Notes: generated by a model from the sequence alone, not told the origin. A stretch of 64,000 nt of DNA from Pseudocolwellia sp. AS88 (GCF_030551755.1 NZ_JAUPEC010000003.1:62001-126000), one strand, 5' to 3'; counted from the stretch's first letter, positions 1 to 9,286 are shown. Numbers and translations are program-made.

Positions 1-72
1 GTCATTCTATTTATTAAGTAAGATATACAGAATAATCTTGAAGGTTGCGCGTGCACAAATAACAAACAATTG

Positions 73-101
73 TTGTTGGTTTTTTGCTAAATAGGTACAC
101 T
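73..101 (+). promoter_or_regulatory. putative sigma70 promoter of comM
   Basis: A TTGTTG hexamer (73-78) and a TACACT hexamer (96-101) are separated by 17 bases and sit about 30 bases before the comM start codon. Spacing is ideal and each hexamer matches consensus only partly. This is a pattern call; no transcript start is known. Confidence 0.35.
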
Positions 102-133
102 ATTGTATAAAAAACAAGCCAAAAGGATTTGAT

Positions 134-1657
134 ATGTCACTTGCCTGTGTTTATAGTCGTGCTCGTTTTGGGCTTGAATCACCATTGGTTACTGTTGAAG
201 TGCATCTTGCCAATGGGTTACCTGCTTTCAATATTGTTGGTTTGCCAGAAACATCGGTTCGAGAATCTAAAGACAGAGTACGTAGCGCCATTATTAATTG
301 TGGTTACGAATTTCCCGCCAAAAGAATTACTATAAATTTAGCGCCAGCAGACTTGCCCAAAGAAGGTGGACGTTTCGATTTACCTATCGCGATTGGTATT
401 CTTGCTGCTTCTGAACAGTTGCCGGCAGTAGACTTATCTCATTATGAATTTGCTGGCGAGTTGTCTTTATCTGGAGAATTACGTTCTATTGTTGGTGAAA
501 TACCTATGGCAATGGCGAGTTGTGAAAGTAAACGCACATTAATTATACCGAAAGAAAATGCAGAGCAAGCGAGCTGGGTTAAGCAGGCTAAAATTCATGG
601 TATAGAACATCTTACGCAACTTTATCCCCACTTTGCTCGTCAATCTACTTTGCCTTTTGTTGAAGAAAAATTGCTTACCGAAGTTGATACCAATATTTCA
701 TCCCTGGATATGTCAGACGTGGTTGGTCAGCCTTTAGCTAAACGCGCGTTAGAGATAGCAGCATGTGGCGCACATAATTTACTTTTTGTAGGTCCACCAG
801 GAACTGGGAAAACCATGTTAGCGAGTAGGTTACCTGGTATTTTACCGTCGATGACAGAGCAAGAGGCTTTAGAAGCCGCTTCAATACAGTCAATTTGTCA
901 TCAAAATATTGATGATACTTCTTGGTTAAAGCGACCTTTTCGTGCACCTCATCATACCGCTTCATCGGCAGCCTTGGTGGGTGGTGGCAGCCAACCTCAA
1001 CCAGGAGAGATTTCATTAGCTCATAATGGCGTTTTATTCCTTGATGAACTTCCCGAGTTTGACCGAAAAGTTCTTGATGTACTAAGAGAGCCTATGGAAT
1101 CTGGCGAAGTATGTATCTCGCGAGCTTTACAAAAATTAACCTTTCCGGCTAAATTTCAATTAATTGCAGCGATGAACCCTAGTCCAACAGGATTTTATAA
1201 CGATAATCGAAGTACGCCAGAGCAAGTGTTACGTTATTTGAATCGTTTATCTGGACCTTTTTTAGATCGTATTGATATTCAAATTGAAGTTGCTCGTTTG
1301 CCTAGAGGTATGTGGTCTAAAGATGATCAAAAGGGTGAATCGAGTGAAGCTATTCGCGAGCGAGTTGCACGGTGTCGGGCTATACAAATAGCACGTCAAG
1401 GCATTGCTAACGCACACTTAGGCAGTGCCGAGGTTCGTCAATACTGCAAATTAAATACAGCAGACAATGAGTTTTTAGAATTAGCCGTTGAAAAACTAGG
1501 GTTATCTACCAGAGCGCATCATAAAATATTAAAAATTGCGCGAACCTTAGCTGATATGGAAGGCTTGGAAGATATTAACTATACCAATATCACTGAAGCA
1601 CTTTCATATCGAGCTATGGACAGAATACTCAAACACCTAACGCAGCAAGTGAGTTGA
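134..1657 (+). CDS. comM: YifB/ComM family Mg-chelatase-like AAA+ ATPase
   Basis: The 507-residue protein has the full ComM architecture: an N-terminal ChlI/Lon-S5-like domain (residues 1-165), a P-loop GPPGTGKT at 220-227, the RPFRAPHHT signature at 267-275, a Walker B LFLDELPEF near 301-309, and a C-terminal Mg-chelatase domain. In naturally transforming gammaproteobacteria ComM is a hexameric helicase that extends branch migration during integration of incoming DNA; that is family knowledge. The ATG is preceded by an AAAAGG ribosome site at 121-126. The gene stands alone and converges on ilvY. Length equals the usual family length and nothing is missing. Confidence 0.95.
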   Translation: MSLACVYSRARFGLESPLVTVEVHLANGLPAFNIVGLPETSVRESKDRVRSAIINCGYEFPAKRITINLAPADLPKEGGRFDLPIAIGILAASEQLPAVDLSHYEFAGELSLSGELRSIVGEIPMAMASCESKRTLIIPKENAEQASWVKQAKIHGIEHLTQLYPHFARQSTLPFVEEKLLTEVDTNISSLDMSDVVGQPLAKRALEIAACGAHNLLFVGPPGTGKTMLASRLPGILPSMTEQEALEAASIQSICHQNIDDTSWLKRPFRAPHHTASSAALVGGGSQPQPGEISLAHNGVLFLDELPEFDRKVLDVLREPMESGEVCISRALQKLTFPAKFQLIAAMNPSPTGFYNDNRSTPEQVLRYLNRLSGPFLDRIDIQIEVARLPRGMWSKDDQKGESSEAIRERVARCRAIQIARQGIANAHLGSAEVRQYCKLNTADNEFLELAVEKLGLSTRAHHKILKIARTLADMEGLEDINYTNITEALSYRAMDRILKHLTQQVS

Positions 1658-1700
1658 TCGATTTTTGTATTGCCAATGGTTTGCTCACTGATTTTATTTA

Positions 1701-2579
1701 TTACAGTAAAGCATCTAAAAAAGCTTTCACTAAAGGTTGTTGTTTATTTTGGTTTAAACAACAAATCCCTAGCGCAAAAGGTTCGATCTCACCAGCATTA
1801 GGTAGATATTGAACTCTGTCTTTTACCGGGCTATTTTCTACAACCACTTGCGGCACAATCCCAACTCCACACCCTAATGCTACCATGCTGACTAATGCTT
1901 CGTGTCCCGAAACTGTCGCGTAGATATTTGGCTTACCTTGCTGTTTTTTGCGATACCAATATTCAAAACGTTTTCGAGCTGGACCATGCTCAGCTAAAAT
2001 AATAGGGATATTAGCCCAAGAGACAACGTTCTCCTGTAGTAGCTGTTGTACTTTACAGATCATGTTAGGCGCAATAATGGATAAAGGAATTTGTGCCACT
2101 TGCTCGAAATGAAAAATACGCGCTAAATTCTCAGGCTGGGCAGCAATGGCAATATCAACAGATTGTCGCTCTAGTTGTTCAAAAGCATCAGAAGCATCAC
2201 CAGTGGTTAGCATTATCTCTACTAAAGGATTTTGTTTACGAAATTTATCAAGCAATGGTGGAAGGTGACTATAAGCTGCCGTTACAGAACAATAAATATG
2301 TAACTTACCCTTTAATTCAGTTTGTTTTTCTTCTAATGAAAACTTTAATAACTGCCATTGTTCAAGCTGTTGCATGGCATAAGTTTGAAATTTCTGACCA
2401 GCATCAGTTAGCACCACTTTACGATTGTCGCGATGTAATAGCTCTGTACCTAAGCTATCTTCCATGCGCTGAATGGTACGACTTAGTGTTGAAGGACTTA
2501 CGTGATAAACCTTTGCGGTTTTACCAAAATGTAAACTATTACTTAAATGCTGAAACATTTCTAATGACTTTAAATCCAC
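1701..2579 (-). CDS. ilvY: LysR-family activator IlvY
   Basis: LysR regulator with an N-terminal winged helix-turn-helix (HFGKTAKVYHVSPSTLSRTI region) and a periplasmic-binding-like effector domain. Divergence from ilvC and close similarity to E. coli IlvY (SPSTLSR-IQRMED) identify it. IlvY senses acetolactate/acetohydroxybutyrate and activates ilvC. I chose the GTG at 2579 because it gives the canonical start (M)DLKSLEMF and has AGGAAA 5-10 bases upstream. An in-frame TTG at 2594 would add five residues but lacks a ribosome site. The product is 292 residues, near the family norm. It converges on comM with only a 43-base gap. Confidence 0.93.
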   Translation of the reverse strand: MDLKSLEMFQHLSNSLHFGKTAKVYHVSPSTLSRTIQRMEDSLGTELLHRDNRKVVLTDAGQKFQTYAMQQLEQWQLLKFSLEEKQTELKGKLHIYCSVTAAYSHLPPLLDKFRKQNPLVEIMLTTGDASDAFEQLERQSVDIAIAAQPENLARIFHFEQVAQIPLSIIAPNMICKVQQLLQENVVSWANIPIILAEHGPARKRFEYWYRKKQQGKPNIYATVSGHEALVSMVALGCGVGIVPQVVVENSPVKDRVQYLPNAGEIEPFALGICCLNQNKQQPLVKAFLDALL

Positions 2580-2749
2580 GGGCTTTCCTATCAAAAGCGT
2601 TATTTACATGATTATTTAGCTATAAATTATTAATATTGCGTTTATTGCAACGTAGTAGTGCGAATATATCATTTTAAGCAATGTAAGTCTTGCGCTATGA
2701 TGTCTAACGTAACAAGTAAGAAGATAAATCCTTACTTAAACTTATTTTC

Positions 2750-2790
2750 ATTAAGTGAAACTTAAATGAGTAACTTAAGTCTCACTTAAT
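2750..2790. promoter_or_regulatory. tandem palindromic operators, probable IlvY sites
   Basis: Two copies of the 15-base palindrome TTAAGTnnnACTTAA lie at 2751-2765 and 2775-2789, 24 bases centre to centre. Each holds a LysR-type T-N11-A core. Together they also form a larger inverted repeat (arms 2750-2765 and 2775-2790, 15 of 16 matched). A third, shorter repeat AAGTAAG-N10-CTTACTT lies at 2714-2737. In E. coli ilvYC, IlvY binds two tandem operators in the same divergent gap, so these are the natural candidates. The second ends 54 bases before the ilvC start. Confidence 0.7.
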
Positions 2791-2843
2791 CATTAATTAC
2801 ATTCGACACTGACATAACGAGTGCTCGATTATCGGAGATAAAA

Positions 2844-4322
2844 ATGGCTAATTATTTTAATACATTAAGCTTGCGTGAGAAATTAGAGCAACTAGGCCAA
2901 TGTCGCTTTATGAAGCGTGAAGAATTCGCAGACGGTTGTAACTTCCTTAAAGGTTGGAACATTGTAATCGTTGGTTGTGGTGCTCAAGGTTTAAACCAAG
3001 GTTTAAATATGCGCGATTCTGGCTTAAACATTTCTTATGCTTTACGTGAAGCAGCAATTGCTGAAAAACGTCAATCATGGCAATGGGCTACAGAGAATGG
3101 TTTTACTGTTGGTACATACGACGAGTTAATTCCTACTGCTGATTTAGTATTAAACCTTACTCCTGATAAGCAACATACTTCAGCTGTTTCAGCTGTTATG
3201 CCTCTTATGAAAGAAGGTTCTTCTTTAGCTTACTCTCACGGTTTCAACATCGTTGAAGAAGGTATGCAAATCCGTAAAGACATCACTGTTGTTATGGTTG
3301 CTCCTAAGTGTCCTGGTACTGAAGTACGTGAAGAATACAAACGTGGTTTTGGTGTTCCTACACTTATCGCTGTTCACCCTGAGAATGATCCTCAAGGTAA
3401 CGGTTGGGCAATCGCTAAAGCATACGCTTCAGCAACTGGTGGTGACCGTGCTGGTGTTTTACAGTCGTCTTTCATCGCTGAAGTTAAGTCTGATCTTATG
3501 GGTGAGCAAACTATCCTTTGTGGTATGTTACAAACTGCAGCAATCTTAGGTCATAAGCAATTATTGGCCCAAGGTGTTGACGCTGGTTACGCACGTAAAT
3601 TATTACAATACGGTATTGAAGGCGTTACTGAAGGCTTAAAATACGGCGGCATCACTAACATGATGGACCGTTTATCAAACCCTGCAAAAATTAAAGCGTT
3701 TGATATGTCTTTAGAATTAAAAGAAATTTTACGTCCTTTATTCCAAAAGCATATGGATGACATCATCGAAGGTCGCTTCTCTGCTGGTATGATGGCAGAT
3801 TGGGACAACGGCGATGCTAACTTATTAAAATGGCGTGAAGAAACTGCTGAAACGTCTTTTGAAAAAGCGCCAGCATGTGACACTGAAATCACAGAACAAG
3901 AATACTACGATAAAGGTATATTCTTAGTTGCTATGGTTAAAGCAGGTGTTGAATTAGCATTTGAAGCTATGGTTGATTCAGGTATTATCGCTGAGTCTGC
4001 ATACTACGAATCACTTCATGAAACTCCGTTAATTGCGAACACTATCGCACGTAACATGTTATACGAAATGAACGTTGTTATTTCTGATACTGCTGAATAC
4101 GGTAACTACTTATTCTCACACGCTGCTGTTCCATTATTAGAAGAGTTTGCTGCTAAGTTAACATTAGAAGAATTAGGCGAAGGCTTAAAATCTACGTCTA
4201 ACGGTGTTGATAACAAGCGTTTAATCGAAGTTAACGAAGCAATTCGTAGCCATGGTGTTGAAGCTATTGGTAAAGAATTACGCGGTTATATGACAGACAT
4301 GAAGCAAATTGTTGAAGGTTAA
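2844..4322 (+). CDS. ilvC: ketol-acid reductoisomerase, class II (long form)
   Basis: Second enzyme of isoleucine/valine synthesis: NADPH- and Mg2+-dependent isomerisation and reduction of acetolactate or acetohydroxybutyrate. The 492-residue product begins MANYFNTL exactly like enterobacterial IlvC. It has the nucleotide motif [11 protein letters not shown] near residue 46-56, the [13 protein letters not shown] segment, and the duplicated C-terminal knotted domain that makes the class II enzyme about 490 rather than 330 residues. A GGAG ribosome site lies 7 bases upstream of ATG. Codon use is strongly biased to T/A-ending optimal codons, as expected for a highly expressed gene. It is divergent from ilvY, and a hairpin terminator follows. 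Confidence 0.98.
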   Translation: MANYFNTLSLREKLEQLGQCRFMKREEFADGCNFLKGWNIVIVGCGAQGLNQGLNMRDSGLNISYALREAAIAEKRQSWQWATENGFTVGTYDELIPTADLVLNLTPDKQHTSAVSAVMPLMKEGSSLAYSHGFNIVEEGMQIRKDITVVMVAPKCPGTEVREEYKRGFGVPTLIAVHPENDPQGNGWAIAKAYASATGGDRAGVLQSSFIAEVKSDLMGEQTILCGMLQTAAILGHKQLLAQGVDAGYARKLLQYGIEGVTEGLKYGGITNMMDRLSNPAKIKAFDMSLELKEILRPLFQKHMDDIIEGRFSAGMMADWDNGDANLLKWREETAETSFEKAPACDTEITEQEYYDKGIFLVAMVKAGVELAFEAMVDSGIIAESAYYESLHETPLIANTIARNMLYEMNVVISDTAEYGNYLFSHAAVPLLEEFAAKLTLEELGEGLKSTSNGVDNKRLIEVNEAIRSHGVEAIGKELRGYMTDMKQIVEG

Positions 4323-4344
4323 TTAACCCTTAACAATTTGTTAG

Positions 4345-4379
4345 AAGCGGTATGTGGTTAAGCCACTGCCGCTTTTTTT
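4345..4379 (+). terminator. Rho-independent terminator of ilvC
   Basis: Stem AAGCGG...CCGCTT with an inner GTGG/CCAC pair, followed by seven T residues (4373-4379), 22 bases after the ilvC stop codon. Confidence 0.8.
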
Positions 4380-4431
4380 ATTGCTGTAAATAATAAATTA
4401 ACCTCAGCTCGAACAAATCTGAGTAATTTTG

Positions 4432-5190
4432 ATGACCGAATCTGTAGACTTAATGCAAGCCATTATGTTGATCGTAATAGGCTTTATTGCTGGTGGTATA
4501 AATACTTTTGCTGGCGGCGGTTCAAACTTATCTTTACCGGCATTAATGATGGTGGGCTTGCCTGCTGATGTAGCTAATGCAACTAACCGTGTTGCTATAT
4601 TTATGCAGTCGCTAACGGCAACTCATGGCTATTATAAGCATGACAAGCTAGACAAAGCCTCTATTAAAAATATAGTGGTGCCCATATTGTTGGGTGGTTT
4701 AGTAGGTGCTCTTGTTGCTTCATTTCTAGATGTAGCCATTTTAAAGCCAGTATTATTGGCAACCATGGTAGCTGTATCATTATGGGTTGTATTTAAGAGT
4801 GACGTAAATAATGTTGGCGACGATATTGTTAATTGTTCGAACAGTAAGCTGGGGTTCTTAACTACCTTTATTGCTGGCTTTTACGGTGGTTTTGTTCAGG
4901 CGGGTGTGGGCTTCTTATTGATTGCGGTATTTGTTGGTGTTTTGAAATATGATTTATTAAAAGCTAATGCTTTAAAAATTGTAGCAGCCTTACTATTTAC
5001 CACAGTGTCATTAGTTGTATTTATATATAGAGATCAAGTCGCATGGATGGCGGGTATATATTTAGCTATAGGAAGCATTTTAGGGGCAATCGTTTCAGTA
5101 AGGTTGTCTATTGATATAAAGCCTAAAACGTTAAAGGTTTTAGTGCTAATTATGACGGTAGCCGCTAGCGTTGCCGCATTATTGTTTTAG
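4432..5190 (+). CDS. TauE/SafE-family membrane exporter (TSUP)
   Basis: A 252-residue polytopic membrane protein with about eight hydrophobic segments. The N-terminal IGFIAGGINTFAGGGS and ALMMVGLPADVANATNR stretches are the hallmark of the TSUP (TauE/SafE/YfcA) family, and the half-repeat FIAGFYGGFVQAGVGFLL near the middle matches the second TauE repeat. Family members export sulfite, sulfoacetate or related organosulfur anions; the substrate here cannot be read from sequence. I chose ATG 4432 over a TTG three bases earlier. The gene follows the ilvC terminator, so it has its own transcription start. Confidence 0.85.
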   Translation: MTESVDLMQAIMLIVIGFIAGGINTFAGGGSNLSLPALMMVGLPADVANATNRVAIFMQSLTATHGYYKHDKLDKASIKNIVVPILLGGLVGALVASFLDVAILKPVLLATMVAVSLWVVFKSDVNNVGDDIVNCSNSKLGFLTTFIAGFYGGFVQAGVGFLLIAVFVGVLKYDLLKANALKIVAALLFTTVSLVVFIYRDQVAWMAGIYLAIGSILGAIVSVRLSIDIKPKTLKVLVLIMTVAASVAALLF

Positions 5191-5250
5191 TAAAGTCGGT
5201 TGTTTACGATTAAAATAACCACGACATATTTAAATTAAAAGGTGAATAAA

Positions 5251-5568
5251 ATGAGCGAATTTAATAACGTAACCATTACTCGTGAAGCTAATGTATATTT
5301 CGATGGAGCTGTAACATCGCGTAAAGTAACATTTGCTGATGGTAGCTTTAAAACTTTAGGTATTATGTCACCTGGCGAATACACTTTTGGTACCGCTGAA
5401 AAAGAGCTAATGGAAATTACTGCGGGTGATTTAGATATATTATTACCGGGTGAAACACAATGGCAAACAATCAAAGGTGGTGAATCTTTTTATGTTCCTG
5501 CTAATGCTTCTTTTGATGTTAAAGCTAAAACGTTAATTGATTATTGCTGTACTTATATTGCTGAGTAA
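5251..5568 (+). CDS. ppnP: pyrimidine/purine nucleoside phosphorylase PpnP (DUF1255)
   Basis: A 105-residue single-domain cupin. The segment GIMSPGEYTFGTAEKELMEI and the LLPGETQWQ motif match E. coli YaiE/PpnP, which phosphorolyses adenosine, guanosine, uridine, cytidine, thymidine and xanthosine. The ATG at 5251 has AAAAGG eight bases upstream. A GTG nine bases earlier lies inside that ribosome site and is unlikely to be used. A terminator follows 50 bases after the stop. The protein has about ten more N-terminal residues than the E. coli enzyme. Confidence 0.9.
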   Translation: MSEFNNVTITREANVYFDGAVTSRKVTFADGSFKTLGIMSPGEYTFGTAEKELMEITAGDLDILLPGETQWQTIKGGESFYVPANASFDVKAKTLIDYCCTYIAE

Positions 5569-5572
5569 TATT

Positions 5573-5596
5573 GTTCCATCAAGTAGCTGATGGAAC
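5573..5596. repeat. perfect 9-bp inverted repeat after ppnP
   Basis: GTTCCATCA (5573-5581) and TGATGGAAC (5588-5596) enclose a 6-base loop immediately after ppnP. There is no T tract. It may stabilise the ppnP 3-prime end ahead of the true terminator. Confidence 0.5.
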
Positions 5597-5618
5597 GGTC
5601 AGAGAAAGTAAAAGCTTT

Positions 5619-5652
5619 AAAGGGTTGCTATCTATGTATAACAACCCTTTTT
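5619..5652 (+). terminator. Rho-independent terminator of ppnP
   Basis: AAAGGGTTG (5619-5627) pairs with CAACCCTTT (5642-5650), followed by a T-rich tract. It lies between the convergent ppnP and GGDEF-EAL genes. Confidence 0.65.
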
Positions 5653-5661
5653 AATAATTTT

Positions 5662-8391
5662 TCACACAAAAAATTGTTTTTGTAATTTAGTAAATGCCTC
5701 TTCATCACAAGGTCGAGAAAAATAATACCCTTGCGCAAAATCACACCTCATCAATTTTAACAATTGATATTGTTCTTTGGTTTCTACTCCTTCAGCGACC
5801 ACCTGAATACCTAATTTATGCGCCATAACAACAATGGCTTCACATAAGGCATAATCTTCAGAGTGAGCTTGCAGAGAACTAACAAAAGATTGATCAATTT
5901 TGAGGAAGTCGACATCATATTCTTTAATATAAGCTAATGAAGAATATCCCGTACCAAAGTCATCGATGGCAATAGCAACGCCTTTGTTAGAAAATAATTG
6001 AAATTTATTCCTGATCTCACGTGTTGCATTCATTAATAAGCTTTCTGTTATTTCAAGAATGATGGCATCTGCATGTTTAAACTCTTCAATGGTTTTAATC
6101 CATTCGTTGTTATTATTATGTGAACTCATAAACTGCAATGGTGAAATATTAATACTCATTTGAAAGCTTTCACCGAAATGTGAGGAAAATAACTTTATCT
6201 TTTCGCTCGCTTCTTTCACTACCCATGAGCCTATAGGGAAGATGAGTCCGGTTTCTTCAGCCAAACTAATAAACTGGTCAGGTGGCACTATGCCTTGTGT
6301 TGGATGAAACCAGCGGATCAATGCCTCTGCTTTTTTAATTTCCCCAGTTTGCATATCTATAATGGGTTGATAGAAGAGTTTGAATTCATTTCTTTCAACA
6401 GCACTACGTAAATCTGTTAATAAAGTCATCCGTTTTATTGCAGACTCTTGCATAATGCTTTGATAATAATTATAGCGATTTCTACCTGTTTTTTTGGCAG
6501 CAAACATTGCTTGATCTGCGGCTTTAATGAGGTCTTTAGCATCACTAAAATCTTCGGGATAAAGAGCAACACCAATGCTTGGTGATATGTAACACGTATT
6601 ATCGCCAATGAGTATAGGTTCACAAATTTTGTCTATAATTCTTTGTGCTGTTTCATCAATAACATGAGTGCTTGCTATGTCATTCATAATTATTGTAAAT
6701 TCATCTCCTCCTAAGCGTGCAACAACATCAGATTGTCTAATACAGTGCGATAATCGTTGAGCTACTTCTTTAAGTAACATATCTCCGACATGATGTCCTA
6801 AGGTGTCATTTACTTCTTTAAAATGGTCAAGATCAATAAATAATAAAGCGAGTTTTTGTTCATTGTACGTTTTTTTAATGATTTCGTTATCTAAGGTTTC
6901 AAGAAACATTTTACGATTAGGCAGGTTAGTTAAACTGTCAAAATTCGCTTGTTTCCAGATCAGCTTTTCTGCTTTTTCTCTATTAGAGATATCTCGAATA
7001 ATAATAATTAATTCATCTGAATTATTTATTTTTACTATTCTCACTTCAAATGTGTCTATTAAATTTTTGTTATGGCGTGAGTATTTCCAAGGAGGTACTT
7101 CTTGTCCTTTTTTTATCTTATCAATGTTGGAATGGAAAGTTTGGAGCACATCTAACTCAAATAAATCATCAATCGACTTACCAATTAACACCTCTAAATT
7201 ATCTGCCTCCGAACTTTTATAATCTAAGATCTGAGCCGTTTCACTTATCCTGATATAGGTATCGGGTAGTGCAGTAAAAATAGAAGCGAGCTCTTGGCTT
7301 TTAGCAATAGAAGCTTCTTCAGACTGTAATCGCTTGGCTGCCATTCTTTTGAATTTATTGCTTAATAGCATAATTTCATTTGCACTTGAGTGAGTTGTGA
7401 AATTTGCTATTTTACCCTCTTCTAAATCGTCAATAGCTTTTAGTAACTGATTTATATGGAAAAGTATGTCCTTACTTAAATATAAAATGGCTAATAGTGA
7501 CAGTATAATCACGATAACAATATTGATAGCTAAACTCTGATAAAAAGCATGATCTGTTCTTTCTATAATCTCATTGATGGGGATACCTATGGTGAACTTT
7601 ATAGGGTTTAGGTCACCCCTTTGATATAATCGAGTTTGAGAATAAACCCTATTAGTTGAAGAAAGTTGATCAACGTTTTTATTAATATTATAAATACTTA
7701 TATTTTTACCTATATTGCCTGCTTTTTTAGGGTAACTAGCCACAATAATATCATTAGCATCTGAAATAAAAGCGACGCTATCTTTAGGTAAATTATAAAA
7801 GCTGAGTTGTTCGCTCCACCAATCTAAAGAAACGACCGTAACCAAAAGCGCTATTACCTTGTCAGTATCTTTTTCAAAAATAGGGTACGCAAAGTTAACG
7901 CTAACTTTGTCGGTTGCTCTATCGAGTTGAAATCGGCTAATTGAGAAGACTTTTTCTTGTATTGCTCTTTTTATGTAGTCTCTATCACTTACATTGATTT
8001 CTTTCGTCAGTGGCAAGGCATTACAAACTAAATCACCGTTAACCAGTGGAACACCAATGTTGATATAGGAAGGATTCAGCTCAACAATTGAAGCTAAATT
8101 TTTACTACAAAGAGAAGTATTAGGGGTTTGTAAGAAGTCTTCTTTAGATAATCTTTTGAGAAATAAGCGACTATTATTTAATACTTTACGTTGAACTTGC
8201 TCAACTTGATAACTTATATCCTGAGTTAGGGCTATACTTCTTTCTATCCCTGCGACTTTTTCTTTGTAAGAATGAGAATACATTAAACCTATACTAGGTA
8301 CTGTAATAAAGAAGATTATTAACAAAAAACGAAACTTAATCGTGTGGGTTGCACGAGTTTTACTTTTTAAAACTACTTCGAGGTTAGACAT
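5662..8391 (-). CDS. membrane-bound GGDEF-EAL cyclic-di-GMP enzyme with extracytoplasmic sensor
   Basis: A 909-residue protein. Order: cytoplasmic tail, membrane segment (about 20-38), periplasmic Cache-like sensor (about 40-285), second membrane segment (about 287-305), HAMP-like linker, PAS-like region (about 365-470), GGDEF domain (about 475-640) and EAL domain (about 650-905). GGDEF is intact at 561-565 with the FIDLDHFKEVND substrate motif and an RQSD inhibitory site just before it. The EAL side keeps EAL 689-691, NIS, EITE, DDFGTG at 810-815, KID and EGVE, so both activities are predicted competent. Such proteins usually tune biofilm or motility; the ligand is unknown. The ATG follows only a weak GAG-type ribosome site. 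Confidence 0.9.
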   Translation of the reverse strand: MSNLEVVLKSKTRATHTIKFRFLLIIFFITVPSIGLMYSHSYKEKVAGIERSIALTQDISYQVEQVQRKVLNNSRLFLKRLSKEDFLQTPNTSLCSKNLASIVELNPSYINIGVPLVNGDLVCNALPLTKEINVSDRDYIKRAIQEKVFSISRFQLDRATDKVSVNFAYPIFEKDTDKVIALLVTVVSLDWWSEQLSFYNLPKDSVAFISDANDIIVASYPKKAGNIGKNISIYNINKNVDQLSSTNRVYSQTRLYQRGDLNPIKFTIGIPINEIIERTDHAFYQSLAINIVIVIILSLLAILYLSKDILFHINQLLKAIDDLEEGKIANFTTHSSANEIMLLSNKFKRMAAKRLQSEEASIAKSQELASIFTALPDTYIRISETAQILDYKSSEADNLEVLIGKSIDDLFELDVLQTFHSNIDKIKKGQEVPPWKYSRHNKNLIDTFEVRIVKINNSDELIIIIRDISNREKAEKLIWKQANFDSLTNLPNRKMFLETLDNEIIKKTYNEQKLALLFIDLDHFKEVNDTLGHHVGDMLLKEVAQRLSHCIRQSDVVARLGGDEFTIIMNDIASTHVIDETAQRIIDKICEPILIGDNTCYISPSIGVALYPEDFSDAKDLIKAADQAMFAAKKTGRNRYNYYQSIMQESAIKRMTLLTDLRSAVERNEFKLFYQPIIDMQTGEIKKAEALIRWFHPTQGIVPPDQFISLAEETGLIFPIGSWVVKEASEKIKLFSSHFGESFQMSINISPLQFMSSHNNNNEWIKTIEEFKHADAIILEITESLLMNATREIRNKFQLFSNKGVAIAIDDFGTGYSSLAYIKEYDVDFLKIDQSFVSSLQAHSEDYALCEAIVVMAHKLGIQVVAEGVETKEQYQLLKLMRCDFAQGYYFSRPCDEEAFTKLQKQFFV

Positions 8392-8420
8392 AAGTACTCT
8401 GTTATTTATTATTGTTTTTA

Positions 8421-8565
8421 TTAGGGACTATTAACCTTCTCATCATGTTTTTGTGGTTATTTGTTAAGTGGTATCTGCTCAAAATAACTCGCGATACTTT
8501 ACTCTCGTGATTAACATTTTTATATCACAACAAAATTTAACCGCAAAAAATCAACAGACCCTAGT
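8421..8565. repeat. short element with ends like those of the 8825-9229 element
   Basis: The right end (8533-8565) matches the right end of the larger element at 9189-9221 in 29 of 33 positions, including the shared block ATCAACAGACCCTAGT. A weaker left end starting TTAGGGACTATT at 8421 resembles the larger element's left end in reverse orientation. If real this is a 145 bp relic copy; the right-end match is clear, the left is marginal. Confidence 0.5.
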
Positions 8566-8773
8566 CCGCTTCAGCTTAATACCTCATTATTGTGTAATTA
8601 ATTCGTGTGTTTTTGAGTTTTATTAATATTGAGGCTTTTATCAGTATAGGAGAGATATCAGAAATAGCAGGAAATTAAGTTGTTCAACCAAATGAACATA
8701 TATTTTATGGCGTAGTATAGGTGTGCTAACTATCTAAAAGATAGATAAAATAGGGGAATTAACTAAAGGTTAA

Positions 8774-8843
8774 CAACAGCCTTCTCTAATAATTATATAT
8801 AAAATATATATTCAATTATTAGAGAAGTTATTAGGGGCTGTTG
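8774..8843. repeat. long hairpin within the non-coding region
   Basis: CTTCTCTAATAATT (8781-8794) pairs perfectly with AATTATTAGAGAAG (8814-8827). Outside it CAACAGCC (8774-8781) pairs with GGCTGTTG (8836-8843), leaving an asymmetric bulge on the right side. The right arm coincides with the left end of the MITE-like element. It could be part of a mobile element or a folded transcript. Confidence 0.65.
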
Positions 8844-9229
8844 AGCTTTCGAGATTGTTTTTACAGCAACATGTTTAGTATTTAGACAAGGTAGAGTATG
8901 TGACGTGTAGTTGGCTACTCGAACAGACGATAACGCCCTGTCTATCCAAAGTTAAAAATTTCAAACTCATATTTCAAACACATGCTGCCCTTTGAGTTTA
9001 CTTAAAACGAATTTACTCATTGCTGCCTACATGGAGTCCGTACTTGGGTTATGTTGGAACGTATAACCCGTGTTCGCTTTTTTAATACGACTGCATGGAT
9101 GCAGAAGGTAGGGCGACTCAGGAGACAAAGCCGAGAATGACTATTAGACAAAGCTCACATCGCGATTAAATCCGTTTTAAATTGTATGAAATTTAACCCT
9201 GAAAGATCAACAGACCCTAGTGATAACTT
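8825..9229. mobile_element. MITE-like non-coding element with terminal inverted repeats
   Basis: The left end (8825-8850: AAGTTAT then TAGGGGCTGTTGAGCTTTC) is the inverse of the right end (9201-9229: GAAAGATCAACAGACCCTAG then TGATAACTT). About 24 of 26 positions match with one 3-base gap. The roughly 350 bases inside hold no open frame, but contain a GGGTTAT/ATAACCC stem (9046-9069) and the palindrome CTGCATGGATGCAG (9091-9104). The base composition is visibly richer in G+C than its surroundings. No transposase and no certain target duplication are visible. I infer a non-autonomous element or an insertion-sequence remnant. The rest of the gap 8392-9286 holds no gene that I can support. Confidence 0.6.
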
Positions 9230-9286
9230 GAAATTATAGGTAATCAATTATGCTTAATTGTTAAATTAAGCACTCTAACTACAAGG

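Noticed and set aside
738-1016. 92-codon open frame opposite comM
   Set aside because: Antisense to the conserved P-loop region; no ribosome site or family resemblance.
2093-2611. 172-codon open frame on the plus strand opposite ilvY
   Set aside because: It is antisense to a clear LysR gene; the translated text has no family match and no ribosome site.
2750-2790. Attenuator hairpin in the ilvC leader
   Set aside because: No leader peptide with Ile/Val/Leu codons and no T tract follows; the two symmetrical boxes fit operators better.
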